A DNA stretch of 64,000 nt from Leeuwenhoekiella nanhaiensis. Its GTDB lineage: Bacteria; Bacteroidota; Bacteroidia; Flavobacteriales; Flavobacteriaceae. Both the position numbers and the translations under genes were made by a program. The DNA is taken from positions 372,001 through 436,000 of the forward strand of contig NZ_KZ319288.1 of assembly GCF_002744755.1 (NCBI RefSeq). Direction: 5' to 3'. Shown piece after piece: positions 7,467-18,123 of the stretch (the stretch's first letter is position 1; every line of letters starts with the position of its first letter). The notes beneath the pieces were generated by a model. That model was not told the origin of the DNA. It ran no database searches and saw nothing but the letters and a program-made list of their open reading frames with translations.

Positions 7467-10298
7467 ATGGCAGAAACACAAGAATATATTGAGGTTTATG
7501 GTGCCCGCGCCCATAATCTTAAAAATATCGATGTACAGATTCCGCGGGAAAAATTAGTGGTGATAACCGGTTTATCGGGCAGTGGAAAGAGTTCGCTGGC
7601 CTTTGACACCATTTATGCCGAAGGGCAACGCCGCTATATCGAAACATTCTCAGCATACGCCCGCCAGTTTTTAGGCGGACTCGAGCGACCTGATGTTGAT
7701 AAAATTCAGGGGCTCTCCCCCGTTATTGCAATTGAGCAAAAAACAACCAGTAAAAGTCCGCGCTCTACCGTAGGTACCATAACCGAGATTTACGACTTTT
7801 TACGCCTGCTCTACTCGCGCGCCAGTGACGCGTACAGTTACGAGACCGGCGAGAAAATGGTAAGCTACAGCGATGAGCAAATAAAAGATCTTATCAAAAC
7901 CGAATATCAGGGCAAACGCATCAATGTGCTGGCACCGGTTATTCGCAGCCGTAAAGGTCATTATCGCGAACTTTTTGAGCAAATCGCCAAACAGGGCTTT
8001 GTGAAAGTTCGTGTAGACGGTGAAGTGCGCGATATTGTAAAGGGCATGAAAATTGACCGCTACAAAACCCACGATATTGAGATTGTAATTGACCGTTTAA
8101 AAATCGAAGACAATCAGGATATTGACAAGCGCATCCTGGAAACCATCAATACCGCGATGTATCACGGGGAAGATGTGATGATGGTGCTTGATCACGATAC
8201 CAATGAGGGTCGTTATTTCAGCCGTAGCCTCATGTGTCCTACTTCAGGAATATCTTATCCCAACCCCGAACCAAATAATTTTTCCTTCAATTCACCCAAA
8301 GGTGCCTGCCCAAAATGTAATGGTATTGGTACGTTGCGCGTGGTGAATGTAGATAAGATTATTCCGGACCCTGAACTTTCAATAAAGGGTGGCGGCCTTG
8401 CCCCTCATGGAAACCAAAAAAGCAACTGGATTTTCAAACAATTAGAGATCATCGCGCAGCGCTTCGACTTTAAATTGACTGATCCCATAAAAGACATCCC
8501 AAAGGAGGCGATGGATATGATTCTGTATGGCGGAAATGAAAAATTTACCGTAGAATCTAAAACCCTGGGAGTTAGCCGCAATTATAAAATTGATTTTGAA
8601 GGGGTAGCTAACTTTATAGAAAGCACCTATCATAAGAATGATTCGGCATCCCTGAAACGCTGGGCGAAAGAATACATGGAAAAAGTGGTTTGCCCCGAGT
8701 GTGAAGGATCGCGACTGCGTAAAGAGTCGTTATACTTCCGCGTACGCGAAAAAAATATAGCCGAGCTTGCGCATATGGATATTCTGGAGCTTAAAGACTG
8801 GTTTCTGGAACTCCCCAAACATTTAAGCGAAAAGCAAACCGCAATTGCTACTGAAATTTTAAAGGAAATCAATACTCGTATTCAGTTTCTGGTAGATGTA
8901 GGTCTTACGTATCTATCCCTAAATCGTAGCTCCAAATCCCTTTCGGGCGGTGAGGCGCAGCGCATACGCCTGGCGACGCAAATTGGTTCGCAGCTCGTGG
9001 GTGTATTGTACATCTTAGATGAGCCCAGTATAGGTTTACATCAGCGCGATAATGAAAAGCTGATCAATTCTTTGGTTTCGCTTCGGGATATTGGCAACTC
9101 TATAATCGTAGTAGAACACGATAAAGATATGATTGAGCGTGCCGATTATGTAATTGACATTGGTCCTTTCGCGGGTAAACACGGTGGTGAAATAATCAGC
9201 GAGGGTACTCCAAAACAACTTTTAAAACAGCATACACTAACCGCGCAGTATTTAAACGGCGAAAAGGAAATCGCTGTTCCCGAGAAAAGACGAAAGGGCA
9301 ACGGTAAGAAAATTGTGCTCAAAGGCGCTACGGGTAACAACCTAAAAAAGGTAGATGTTGAATTTCCTCTTGGCAAAATGATCGTCGTAACCGGTGTTTC
9401 GGGTAGTGGCAAGTCAACGCTCATCAATGAGACCCTCTACCCTATTATGAATGCGCATTACTTTAACGGCGTCAAAAAACCGGAGCCGTATAAAAGCATC
9501 AAAGGCCTTGATGAATGTGACAAAGTGATAGACATCAACCAGTCGCCCATAGGTAGAACCCCGCGTTCTAACCCGGCGACCTACACCGGAGTTTTTAGCG
9601 AAATACGCAGTTTATTCGCCAAAATCCCCGAGTCGTTAATACGTGGTTACAAACCGGGACGTTTCAGCTTTAATGTGGCAGGAGGACGCTGTGAAACTTG
9701 TAAAGGTGGCGGACTCCGTGTAATTGAAATGAACTTTCTTCCCGACGTTTACGTGGAATGTGAGACCTGCCAGGGGAAACGCTTCAACCGCGAGACGCTA
9801 GAGATTCGGTATAAAGGTAAAAGTATTGCAGATGTCCTGGAGATGACCATTGACGAAGCGGTGCCGTTTTTTGAACACATCCCTAAAATCTTTAGAAAAC
9901 TGAAAACCATTCAGGATGTTGGATTGGGATATATTTCGCTGGGACAACAGTCTACGACGCTTTCCGGTGGTGAGGCACAGCGCATCAAACTGGCTACCGA
10001 ACTGTCTAAACGAGATACCGGAAACACCTTTTACATTCTCGACGAACCCACAACAGGGCTGCATTTTGAAGATGTACGCATCCTGATGGATGTTTTAAAT
10101 AGACTGACCGATAAGGGCAATACCATGCTTATCATCGAGCATAATATGGATGTGATAAAAATGGCAGACCACATTATCGATATTGGTTATGAGGGCGGAA
10201 AAAACGGCGGACAGCTCGTCGCCAGCGGTACGCCCGAAGAAGTCGCAAAAGATAAGAAGAGCTACACGGCAAAATTCCTTCGAAATGAATTAAATTGA
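7467..10298 (+). CDS. uvrA: Excinuclease ABC subunit A
   Basis: Damage-recognition ATPase of nucleotide excision repair. The 943-residue protein has two ABC ATPase modules. Walker A sequences are GLSGSGKSS (35-43) and GVSGSGKST (643-651), and there are two ABC signatures LSGGEAQR, each followed by a Walker B ([12 protein letters not shown] and [12 protein letters not shown]). Zinc-binding cysteine clusters CPKCNG (about 281) and CETCKGGG...CETCQG (about 742 onward) are both present, with another CPECEG in the insertion domain. The frame can be opened from a TTG four codons earlier, but the ATG at 7467 fits the UvrA N-terminus. Complete and normal; uvrB is not in this window. Confidence 0.98.
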   Translation: MAETQEYIEVYGARAHNLKNIDVQIPREKLVVITGLSGSGKSSLAFDTIYAEGQRRYIETFSAYARQFLGGLERPDVDKIQGLSPVIAIEQKTTSKSPRSTVGTITEIYDFLRLLYSRASDAYSYETGEKMVSYSDEQIKDLIKTEYQGKRINVLAPVIRSRKGHYRELFEQIAKQGFVKVRVDGEVRDIVKGMKIDRYKTHDIEIVIDRLKIEDNQDIDKRILETINTAMYHGEDVMMVLDHDTNEGRYFSRSLMCPTSGISYPNPEPNNFSFNSPKGACPKCNGIGTLRVVNVDKIIPDPELSIKGGGLAPHGNQKSNWIFKQLEIIAQRFDFKLTDPIKDIPKEAMDMILYGGNEKFTVESKTLGVSRNYKIDFEGVANFIESTYHKNDSASLKRWAKEYMEKVVCPECEGSRLRKESLYFRVREKNIAELAHMDILELKDWFLELPKHLSEKQTAIATEILKEINTRIQFLVDVGLTYLSLNRSSKSLSGGEAQRIRLATQIGSQLVGVLYILDEPSIGLHQRDNEKLINSLVSLRDIGNSIIVVEHDKDMIERADYVIDIGPFAGKHGGEIISEGTPKQLLKQHTLTAQYLNGEKEIAVPEKRRKGNGKKIVLKGATGNNLKKVDVEFPLGKMIVVTGVSGSGKSTLINETLYPIMNAHYFNGVKKPEPYKSIKGLDECDKVIDINQSPIGRTPRSNPATYTGVFSEIRSLFAKIPESLIRGYKPGRFSFNVAGGRCETCKGGGLRVIEMNFLPDVYVECETCQGKRFNRETLEIRYKGKSIADVLEMTIDEAVPFFEHIPKIFRKLKTIQDVGLGYISLGQQSTTLSGGEAQRIKLATELSKRDTGNTFYILDEPTTGLHFEDVRILMDVLNRLTDKGNTMLIIEHNMDVIKMADHIIDIGYEGGKNGGQLVASGTPEEVAKDKKSYTAKFLRNELN

Positions 10299-10326
10299 GC
10301 CGCTTTAAAATTGAGAATACCTAATT

Positions 10327-11016
10327 ATGAGAAATGAAAGTAAGCCAAAAGGCTGGAATGAAATAAAAACAAACGACTCGTGGGCCATCTTTAAAATTAT
10401 GGGCGAGTTTGTAAGCGGGTTTGAAAAACTAAGCCGTATTGGGCCTTGTGTTTCTATTTTTGGTAGCGCACGTACCAAACCTGATCAAAAGTACTACAAG
10501 CTGGCTGTGGCTATCGCCGAAAAAATCGTGGAAAACGGTTATGGTGTAATCACCGGCGGCGGTCCCGGTATTATGGAAGCCGGTAATAAAGGAGCTCACT
10601 TAGCCGGAGGAACTTCGGTAGGATTAAACATTGATCTGCCCTTTGAGCAGCACGATAATCCCTATATCGACAGCGATAAAAGCATTGACTTTGATTACTT
10701 TTTTGTGCGTAAAGTGATGTTTGTAAAGTATTCGCAAGGCTTTGTGGTGCTGCCGGGTGGTTTTGGTACGCTTGACGAATTGTTTGAATCAATCACCCTG
10801 ATCCAGACGCATAAGATTGACCGTTTCCCGATCATTTTGGTAGGCACCGAATACTGGCAGGGGCTTTTTGACTGGATTAAAAATACCTTGCGCGATTCGT
10901 TTGAAACTATAAGTCCTGGCGACATTGATTTGTTATACTTAGTGGATACCGAAGATGAAGTTCTTGAGGTGCTTAACAATTTCTACAAGGAATATAAACT
11001 GAGTCCAAACTTTTAA
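10327..11016 (+). CDS. LOG-family Rossmann protein (TIGR00730 type)
   Basis: Member of the LOG / putative lysine decarboxylase fold family. Characterised members are cytokinin riboside 5'-monophosphate phosphoribohydrolases or nucleoside-monophosphate N-glycosidases. The 229-residue protein has SIFGSART at about 44-51, GGGPGIMEAGNKGA from 77 and the diagnostic LPGGFGTLDE at 142-151, whose Glu is catalytic in the family. It begins 28 bases after uvrA in the same direction and could be cotranscribed with it. In bacteria that make no cytokinin the likely job is nucleotide breakdown or salvage; the exact substrate is not visible. Confidence 0.88.
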   Translation: MRNESKPKGWNEIKTNDSWAIFKIMGEFVSGFEKLSRIGPCVSIFGSARTKPDQKYYKLAVAIAEKIVENGYGVITGGGPGIMEAGNKGAHLAGGTSVGLNIDLPFEQHDNPYIDSDKSIDFDYFFVRKVMFVKYSQGFVVLPGGFGTLDELFESITLIQTHKIDRFPIILVGTEYWQGLFDWIKNTLRDSFETISPGDIDLLYLVDTEDEVLEVLNNFYKEYKLSPNF

Positions 11017-11112
11017 TTTTAAAACCAAAGCCGTTTCTTTTGCGTTAGGTATACTAATTGATACATAATCTGAAACTCATTTGTTATTCTGATAACCCCA
11101 AACTTCTGTTCT

Positions 11113-13956
11113 ATGCAAAAATCCTTTAATGCGTTTTCTTTGACGTTATTACTGGTGTTGCTTGTGCTACCTGAATTTGGAATAGCTCAAAACAGACTGG
11201 ATATTTCGGTACGACTTGATGAGGACAACCGGCTTTTAATCATTCAGCAGGACGTTACTTTTGTCAATACCTCTTCAGACACCCTGGATGTTATTTATTT
11301 TAACGACTGGGCAAATAGTTTTGCTTCCAAACGTTCCCAGCTCGGACTGCGCTTTGAAGAAAATTACGACCGAAGGTTTCATTTGGCCCCAGAGGAAGAC
11401 CGGGGTTCATCAAAAATTAACAATGTCATTGATGAAAATTTCAGAAACCTGAAATTCAAAAGACTATCAGATGCTGAAGATATACTTCGGGTAAATCTGA
11501 ACAAGCCTCTGTTGCCCGGTGAGTCTCAGAAAATCAAAATGCACTACAACATACGCGTACCTGACAGCAGGTTTACGGGTTATGGCGTATTAAATAACGG
11601 GGATTATAATTTAAAATATTGGTTTATTGCACCTGCCGTTTATAACGGAGAATGGCAGTACTACAGCAATAAAAATCTGGATGACCTGTATATGGCCCCT
11701 ACCGATTTATCAATTGACTTCTCGTTTCAGAGTGATTTTCAATTGATCAATGAGCTCGATATGCAGCCTGAAGAGTTTTCGGCTAATGCCCAGTTTAAAA
11801 CCGTACATCTTGAAGGGAACAACCGCAACAATACTACGATTTACCTGCGGAAAAAATCAGAATTCGATATTACCGAGACTGATGCCTTTACAATAGTTAC
11901 CAATATCAAAGACAAAAAGGTCATTCCGGAGCGTGAAGCCATCATCATCGATAAGATTACCGGTTTTCTAACCGAGAAATTAGGCGATTATCCGTTTGAA
12001 AAATTGGTGATTTCGGTTATTGACTATCGCGACAATCCTGTTTACGGTCTCAATCAGCTCCCCGATTTTCTGAGTCCGTTTCCCGAAGATTTCAAGTACG
12101 AACTCAAGATTTTAAAGACAACCATAGATAATTATGTAGATCGTACGCTCTACATAAATCCGCGTAAAGACCGCTGGATAGCCGATGCCATTAAGATGTA
12201 TACAATGATGCAGTATATGGATCATTTTTATCCCAATCTTAAAGTGGTGGGCACCTTAAACCGATATTGGATAGCCAGACAATTTCATCTTTCGGAGATG
12301 GAATTTAACGAGCAATTCAATTTGTTATATTTGCATATGGCACGTATGAATCTTGATCAGCCACTCACCACACCAAGCGATTCGCTGATAAAGTTTAATA
12401 AGAATATTGCCAACGCGTATAAAGCCGGAAGTGGCTTCAATTACCTTTCAGAATACCTCTCCGATCAAATTATAGAAGAGAGTATTGATGCTTTTTACAG
12501 CCAAAATAAACTGAAGCTTACCTCTTCTAAAGTGTTTGAAGCCATTCTGCGTGAAAAAGCTCCCAAGAATCTGGATTGGTTTTTTGATGATTTTGTAAGT
12601 ACACGCAAAACCATCGATTTTAAATTTAATGAGGTAAAACGGCGTGGCGACTCCATCGCCATCGAGGTACGCAATAAAACCAAAGCCAAAGTTCCCGTGC
12701 CGGTTTACGCGATGTATAAAGACAGTGTGATTTCGGAAACCTGGGTTGAGCCTTTTGTTGGAGAAAAAGACACTGTGATCTATGCTCCAGGAGCAGATCG
12801 GGTGGTTTTAAATGAGGAAGGTTTTATACCTGAATTTAACAGACGGAATAACTATAAAAAAGTCAATCCTTTTTTAGGAGTCAATAAACCCTTTCAATTT
12901 AAGCTCTTTCAGGATCTGGAAGACCCGGCTAAAAACCAGGTATTCTTTATGCCAGTTGCAGAATACAACTTTTACGATGGACTCAAGCTGGGAGCCAAGA
13001 TGTATAACAAAACCATCCTGCAGAAACCTTTTAGTTATAAGATAGAGCCGCAGTATGGCCTTAAATCCAATCAGCTAACCGGAAGTGCCGGTTTCAGTTA
13101 TACGCAGAATCTGGATGAAGGTAATCTGTTTGCTATTCGTTTTGGTGCGGGAGGCTCGCTTTCATCGTATGCTCCCGATGCGCTGTACAAAACCTTTAGT
13201 CCATTTCTGACTTTTGCCTTTCGGGAGGCCGATTTTAGATCAGACCGCAGACAATATCTGACGGTAAGAAATATAAATGTGTATCGCGACGAATCTAATG
13301 TAATTCAGAATGATGATCCCAACTACAGTGTATTTAACGTTCAATACACAAACAGCAGCCCTGGAGTAATTAATGCTTTAACCTATAATGCAGATTTTGA
13401 GCTTTCTCAGAAGTTTAGCAAATTCTCCGTGACTGCTAAATACAGAAGAGTATTCCTGAACAACCGCCAATTAGATCTTCGATTTTTTGGAGGTACCTTC
13501 CTCTATAATGACACCCGCTCGCAAGGGGATTATTTCAGCTTTGCTTTGGACCGCCCTACAGACTATCTTTTCAGTTATAATTATTACGGACGCTCTGAAG
13601 ATACCGGGATTTACAGTCAACAACTTATTATCGCAGAAGGAGGCTTTAAATCTAAATTAGATACTCCTTTTGGAAACCAATGGCTTACATCGGTAAACGC
13701 CAGTACTACAATATGGAGTTTTATACACGGTTACGTTGATTTTGGTTTGGTTAAAAATGAGCGCGATCCGGCACGTTTCTTATACGATAGCGGTATACGT
13801 ACGGTACTTGTGGAAGATTACTTCGAATTATTTTTTCCCGTCTATTCTTCTAAGGGTTGGGAAATTGCGCAACCCAATTACGATCAGAAGATTCGTTTTA
13901 TTGTAACACTTGATCTGCGCACAATGCTGAAACTTTTCACCCGAAAATGGTATTAA
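11113..13956 (+). CDS. M1-peptidase-like exported protein with C-terminal beta-barrel
   Basis: 947-residue exported protein starting with a signal peptide (MQKSFNAFSLTLLLVLLVLPEFGIAQ). Residues about 25-560 follow the layout of an M1 aminopeptidase (beta N-domain, then a helical middle), but the zinc motif HExxH is absent. Where the third ligand is expected (WLxEGFAxY in active enzymes) there is WIADAIKMY at 355-363, with no Glu. Residues about 595-947 are rich in alternating aromatic/polar strands and the chain ends in a Trp-Tyr pair, as outer-membrane beta-barrels do. It is therefore probably a non-catalytic surface or periplasmic binding module tethered to a barrel. Similar gluzincin-like barrel proteins are common in Bacteroidetes; the role is unknown. 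Confidence 0.75.
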   Translation: MQKSFNAFSLTLLLVLLVLPEFGIAQNRLDISVRLDEDNRLLIIQQDVTFVNTSSDTLDVIYFNDWANSFASKRSQLGLRFEENYDRRFHLAPEEDRGSSKINNVIDENFRNLKFKRLSDAEDILRVNLNKPLLPGESQKIKMHYNIRVPDSRFTGYGVLNNGDYNLKYWFIAPAVYNGEWQYYSNKNLDDLYMAPTDLSIDFSFQSDFQLINELDMQPEEFSANAQFKTVHLEGNNRNNTTIYLRKKSEFDITETDAFTIVTNIKDKKVIPEREAIIIDKITGFLTEKLGDYPFEKLVISVIDYRDNPVYGLNQLPDFLSPFPEDFKYELKILKTTIDNYVDRTLYINPRKDRWIADAIKMYTMMQYMDHFYPNLKVVGTLNRYWIARQFHLSEMEFNEQFNLLYLHMARMNLDQPLTTPSDSLIKFNKNIANAYKAGSGFNYLSEYLSDQIIEESIDAFYSQNKLKLTSSKVFEAILREKAPKNLDWFFDDFVSTRKTIDFKFNEVKRRGDSIAIEVRNKTKAKVPVPVYAMYKDSVISETWVEPFVGEKDTVIYAPGADRVVLNEEGFIPEFNRRNNYKKVNPFLGVNKPFQFKLFQDLEDPAKNQVFFMPVAEYNFYDGLKLGAKMYNKTILQKPFSYKIEPQYGLKSNQLTGSAGFSYTQNLDEGNLFAIRFGAGGSLSSYAPDALYKTFSPFLTFAFREADFRSDRRQYLTVRNINVYRDESNVIQNDDPNYSVFNVQYTNSSPGVINALTYNADFELSQKFSKFSVTAKYRRVFLNNRQLDLRFFGGTFLYNDTRSQGDYFSFALDRPTDYLFSYNYYGRSEDTGIYSQQLIIAEGGFKSKLDTPFGNQWLTSVNASTTIWSFIHGYVDFGLVKNERDPARFLYDSGIRTVLVEDYFELFFPVYSSKGWEIAQPNYDQKIRFIVTLDLRTMLKLFTRKWY

Positions 13957-14174
13957 AACACGCTTTTTAAGCACTTTAATTAAATCATTACAGCGCATCC
14001 TCCGTAAAAGGCTTAGAATTTACATTATCGCATTAAAAAGTTCAGCTTCACCACTAACATTGATGAAAAATCATTTTTATTGGTTTTTATTAAAAAATTA
14101 TCATTTTATTAAAAAATTATTGAATTGTATGTAGTGGGATTTTTCTGTACTTTTACAAAAACGACATCATCTAT
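13957..14174. other. A+T-rich spacer upstream of the E1 gene
   Basis: No gene seen. It contains a direct repeat of about 16 bases built on TTTATTAAAAAATTAT (about 14086-14101 and 14105-14120), just in front of the candidate promoter of the fused dehydrogenase gene. No convincing terminator for the preceding gene was found. Confidence 0.5.
14125..14155 (+). promoter_or_regulatory. Candidate promoter for the 2-oxoacid dehydrogenase E1
   Basis: TTG (14125-14127), a spacer of 20 bases, then TACTTTTA (14148-14155), one mismatch from TAnnTTTG. The ATG follows at 14175. The match to the flavobacterial consensus spacing is reasonable. Confidence 0.5.
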
Positions 14175-16586
14175 ATGCAAACAACGCCAGAGCCTATTTC
14201 AGATCTTTCTTTTGAAGACTTCAAAGCTACTGTAATCAATGATTACAAAATTGCCGTTACCAGCAGAGAATGCAGTCTGCTTGGACGTCGCGAGGTACTT
14301 ACCGGAAAAGCAAAGTTTGGCATATTTGGCGATGGTAAAGAAGTACCGCAGCTAGCCATGGCTAAGGCCTTTAAAAAAGGCGACTGGCGATCAGGTTACT
14401 ACCGCGACCAGACCTTTATGATGGCGATAGATGAGTTTACAATCGAAAACTTTTTTGCCGGTCTTTACGCTCATACAGATCTCAATTGCGATCCTATGAG
14501 TGCCGGAAAGCAAATGGGCGGGCATTTTGGAACCCACAGCCTTGACGAAAACGGAAAGCTTAAAAACCTGTTGGAACAATACAACAGCAGTGCCGACATC
14601 TCTCCCACTGCCGGCCAAATGCCCAGACTACTGGGTCTGGCTCAGGCCTCCAAGATTTTTAGAAATGTGGAAGGTATCAATCAGGAAGGTTTATCGCAAA
14701 GCGGAAACGAAGTCGCCTGGGGAACTATTGGTAACGCCAGTACCTCTGAAGGGATGTTTTTTGAAACCATTAATGCTGCCGGAGTTTTACAGGTTCCGAT
14801 GGTAATCAGTATCTGGGATGATGATTATGGTATTTCCGTTCACGCCAAGCACCAGACAACCAAAGAAAATATATCTGAAATCCTGAGTGGATTTCAACGT
14901 TCCGAAACCGAAGCCGGTTTTGAAATTATTCGCGTTAAAGGCTGGGATTATCCGGCGCTCGTTGATGCTTTCGAGCAGGCAGGTAAAATCGCTCGCGAAG
15001 AGCACGTACCTGTCCTACTGCATGTTACCGAACTAACACAGCCTCAGGGTCACTCCACATCCGGATCGCACGAGCGTTATAAGAGTAAAGACCGCTTACA
15101 GTGGGAACGCGAGAACGACTGTAATGTGAAGATGCGTGAATGGATGATTGATAACCAGATCGCTACAGATGATGAGTTACAGGAACTGGAAAAGCAGATA
15201 AAACGCAGTGTGCGTGAAGGCAAACGTAAAGCCTGGGATGCGTTCCTAAACCCAATAAAAGAAGAAAAAAAGAAGGTTTTAAAGTTACTTGAAGCTCTGG
15301 TTAATGAAAGTGCCAACGGACAATTTATAAATCCGATTAAGAAGACCCTGGCTGACGAAAAGGATGCCTTAAAGTCTGACGTTCTTACTGCAGCTAGAAA
15401 AGCACTACGATTTGTGGCTCAGGAGCAAAGCGAAAGCATTACGGATCTAAAAGAATGGGTGAACACCTATATTTCTAAAGAACAGGCTAATTACAGCAGT
15501 CACGTGTATAATGAGTTTGACCACAAGGCAACTCAAGTACCTATGGTTGCTCCACAATATGACAGCGAGGCTTTAAAGGTTGACGCACGTATTGTTTTAC
15601 GCGATAATTTTGATGCCCTATTTACCAAATATCCCGAAAGTCTGGTTTTTGGAGAGGATACTGGTACCATTGGCGACGTAAATCAGGGGCTCGAGGGCTT
15701 ACAAAATAAATATGGGAAGTTACGCGTAGCCGATGCCGGTATTCGCGAAACGACTATTGTAGGTCAGGGAATTGGAATGGCCTTGCGCGGACTTCGTCCA
15801 ATAGCTGAGATTCAATATCTTGACTATATTTTATACGCCATCGCCACACTTAGTGACGATCTGGCAACTTTAAGATACCGTACGCACGGTAAACAAACAG
15901 CTCCGCTTATTGTACGTACCCGAGGTCACCGTCTGGAAGGTATCTGGCATAGTGGTTCTCAAATGGGAGCTTTACTGGGGCTTTTACGCGGGGTTTACAT
16001 CCTCACGCCTCGAAATATGACCAAAGCAGCAGGTTTTTACAATACCCTGATGCAAAGCGACGAACCCGCTGTAATTATTGAATGTCTCAATGGCTATCGC
16101 CTAAAGGAACAATTACCTTCAAACCTCGGAGAATTTACAACACCCATTGGTCAGGTAGAACTTATCAGAGAAGGTTCTGATATTACGGTCGTTTCTTATG
16201 GAAGTACGCTTAGACTGGTAGAGCAAGCTGCAAAAGAGCTTCAGTCGAGTGGTATCAGTGTTGAAATTATAGATGCTCAATCGCTACTGCCTTTCGATTT
16301 AAATCACGATACGGTAAAAAGTATCGCTAAGACGAATCGCATTCTGGTTGTTGACGAAGATATGCCGGGTGGTGCTTCAGCTTACCTGTTGCAGCATATT
16401 CTTGATGAGCAAAAAGCCTTTAGACATCTGGATAGTGCTCCGCAAACACTAAGCGCTAAACCTCACAGACCTGCTTATGGTACAGATGGAGATTACTTCT
16501 CTAAACCTTCCGCAGAAGATATTTTTGAAAAAATCTATGAGATTATGCACGAGGTAAATCCGGAGAAATATCCAACGATCCGATAA
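14175..16586 (+). CDS. Fused E1 alpha/beta subunit of a 2-oxoacid dehydrogenase
   Basis: Thiamin-diphosphate-dependent decarboxylase component of a 2-oxoacid (probably branched-chain) dehydrogenase complex, with alpha and beta chains in one 803-residue polypeptide. The alpha part (1 to about 370) has KQMGGHFGTHS, then GNASTSEGMFFETINAAGV from about 186, the cofactor motif, and ISIWDDDYGISVH. A helical linker follows (about 370-465). The beta part from about 468 has RIVLRDNFDALF, FGEDTG, DAGIRETTIVGQGIGMALRG and TVVSYGSTL. The E2 and E3 genes are not nearby. A pyruvate-type substrate cannot be excluded. It converges with the PH-domain gene only four bases away, without a visible terminator between them. 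Confidence 0.9.
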   Translation: MQTTPEPISDLSFEDFKATVINDYKIAVTSRECSLLGRREVLTGKAKFGIFGDGKEVPQLAMAKAFKKGDWRSGYYRDQTFMMAIDEFTIENFFAGLYAHTDLNCDPMSAGKQMGGHFGTHSLDENGKLKNLLEQYNSSADISPTAGQMPRLLGLAQASKIFRNVEGINQEGLSQSGNEVAWGTIGNASTSEGMFFETINAAGVLQVPMVISIWDDDYGISVHAKHQTTKENISEILSGFQRSETEAGFEIIRVKGWDYPALVDAFEQAGKIAREEHVPVLLHVTELTQPQGHSTSGSHERYKSKDRLQWERENDCNVKMREWMIDNQIATDDELQELEKQIKRSVREGKRKAWDAFLNPIKEEKKKVLKLLEALVNESANGQFINPIKKTLADEKDALKSDVLTAARKALRFVAQEQSESITDLKEWVNTYISKEQANYSSHVYNEFDHKATQVPMVAPQYDSEALKVDARIVLRDNFDALFTKYPESLVFGEDTGTIGDVNQGLEGLQNKYGKLRVADAGIRETTIVGQGIGMALRGLRPIAEIQYLDYILYAIATLSDDLATLRYRTHGKQTAPLIVRTRGHRLEGIWHSGSQMGALLGLLRGVYILTPRNMTKAAGFYNTLMQSDEPAVIIECLNGYRLKEQLPSNLGEFTTPIGQVELIREGSDITVVSYGSTLRLVEQAAKELQSSGISVEIIDAQSLLPFDLNHDTVKSIAKTNRILVVDEDMPGGASAYLLQHILDEQKAFRHLDSAPQTLSAKPHRPAYGTDGDYFSKPSAEDIFEKIYEIMHEVNPEKYPTIR

Positions 16587-16590
16587 CCTT

Positions 16591-18123
16591 TTACATCCAG
16601 GCTTTTTTATCAATCTCTACCCGATACAGCGCATAATTGATATAACGCTGCATTTTTGAAGTAGTTACCGGGAAGGAAACATCTCCTCCGGCAGTATGAA
16701 ATGTGTAGTTGTATAATCCTCTACTTTTGTACCAAAAAGGCTGGCTAACCGTTACCGACTGTAGTTTATACAACTCCAGAATTTCGGTTTTTTGCGTCCA
16801 TACGCCTTTGCGCTTTATTACAAATTCGGGTGTGATTTCAAGGGATAATGCACGGTACCAAAAGAATTGATAGGGTAAAACCAATCCGCCGTAAATAATC
16901 ACTAGTACCAGCCCAATTTCTACCATATAATTAGGCACTACAATAGATCCTACAATTGCAGTTAGAAGTAGTGGAATTCCGGCAGTGATAATCAGCCTTA
17001 TGTACAGAATAAAAGCCGGCTTAAATACCCTTCCCGGGCGCATACGGTAGGTAAAGAGGAATTTTTTTACGCGTTCAAGCTGCATACGTTGCATTCCCGG
17101 AATGCTGATTTGTGACTTTTGAAGATCATCACGACTACTCGCAATGGCTATTTGTGCCTCGTTGAGATTCAATCGTTTTTGAACAGGATTAGTCACAATA
17201 CGCATCAACTGGACCCTTCTGGGTTTTAGACTGATTTTGGTATTGGTTTTCAGTCCCATCTCCAGCTCTAACGAATCTTTAGTTTGCCTTAGCGTGAGAT
17301 CAAAATACTTGATAAAAATCTCGATGCTTGAGATGAGAATCCCCAATAGAAAAACGCCCACAAAAACCAGTGCTGTGAGTACTAACAATTCCACTGGTTT
17401 ACTGTAAGCCTCCAGATAACCGCGTATTCCTTCCTGGTACTGAGACTCTTCTATTAATTGAAAATCGCCAGCCTGTTGATAGATCGAACCTAAAAAAATA
17501 AGAATGAGCCAAACCCCTCTGAAGTAGTTGCTGGTCAGACCGAGCTTGAGCAAAGAGATTACGGATAGCTTATGTACAGCAACGGCATCTTCCCTGGAGT
17601 TTTGTTCCTGCGTAGATTCGAGTACTGTAGTTTCCTCCTGTTTTTCAGCGGCTACTTCCTCCATTAGGATTTTCTGTAAATCCCGGGCCTCAGACTCAGA
17701 CAGGGCTTTAATGTTGATTTCCTGCGCACTGCTTCCGGCAGTATCAAGAATGACACTGTAAACACCAATAAGACGCTGCAACAGTGAACGTTTAAAGTAA
17801 ACCTGCTGAATTTTTGAAAACGGAAGACTGATTACTTCGGTATTAAATACACCCTTTTGCAAAATGAATTCCCGGTTGACATAATCAATGTGAAACCGAA
17901 ACCGCTGGAATGACACATAACTAAACCCCAGCAAAAGCAGTAAAACTCCGAATAAGATGCTAAGCGCAATAGTCACTAGCCTGGCTTCGGCCTCAAAACC
18001 TTTTAAAATAAAATAGATCCCTGCCGCACCAAAGATGCGCACAAACTTTACAGACTGCCCAAGGAAGATGAATACAATACCCAGTTTAGACTGTGTTTGA
18101 GGCTGTGAAAAGGCTTTAGGCAT
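16591..18123 (-). CDS. Membrane protein with PH-like (bPH2) domains, YdbT type
   Basis: Second gene of a PH-domain membrane-protein pair. From the ATG at 18121-18123 it encodes 510 residues with several hydrophobic pairs (about 10-60, 200-270, 370-410) separating three PH-like modules. These have repeated features such as FILQKGVFNTEVISLPFSKI, LELEMGLKTNTKISLKPRRV and FVIKRKGVWTQKTEILEL. The same repeated pattern (basic strand, turn, LPxxKIQ) is seen in the B. subtilis YdbT family. The ATG overlaps the stop of the preceding gene by eight bases (ATGCCTAA), so the pair is coupled; a longer frame from a TTG at 18150 is less likely. In YdbS/YdbT systems these proteins affect sensitivity to some antimicrobials; the role here is unproven. 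Confidence 0.82.
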   Translation of the reverse strand: MPKAFSQPQTQSKLGIVFIFLGQSVKFVRIFGAAGIYFILKGFEAEARLVTIALSILFGVLLLLLGFSYVSFQRFRFHIDYVNREFILQKGVFNTEVISLPFSKIQQVYFKRSLLQRLIGVYSVILDTAGSSAQEINIKALSESEARDLQKILMEEVAAEKQEETTVLESTQEQNSREDAVAVHKLSVISLLKLGLTSNYFRGVWLILIFLGSIYQQAGDFQLIEESQYQEGIRGYLEAYSKPVELLVLTALVFVGVFLLGILISSIEIFIKYFDLTLRQTKDSLELEMGLKTNTKISLKPRRVQLMRIVTNPVQKRLNLNEAQIAIASSRDDLQKSQISIPGMQRMQLERVKKFLFTYRMRPGRVFKPAFILYIRLIITAGIPLLLTAIVGSIVVPNYMVEIGLVLVIIYGGLVLPYQFFWYRALSLEITPEFVIKRKGVWTQKTEILELYKLQSVTVSQPFWYKSRGLYNYTFHTAGGDVSFPVTTSKMQRYINYALYRVEIDKKAWM

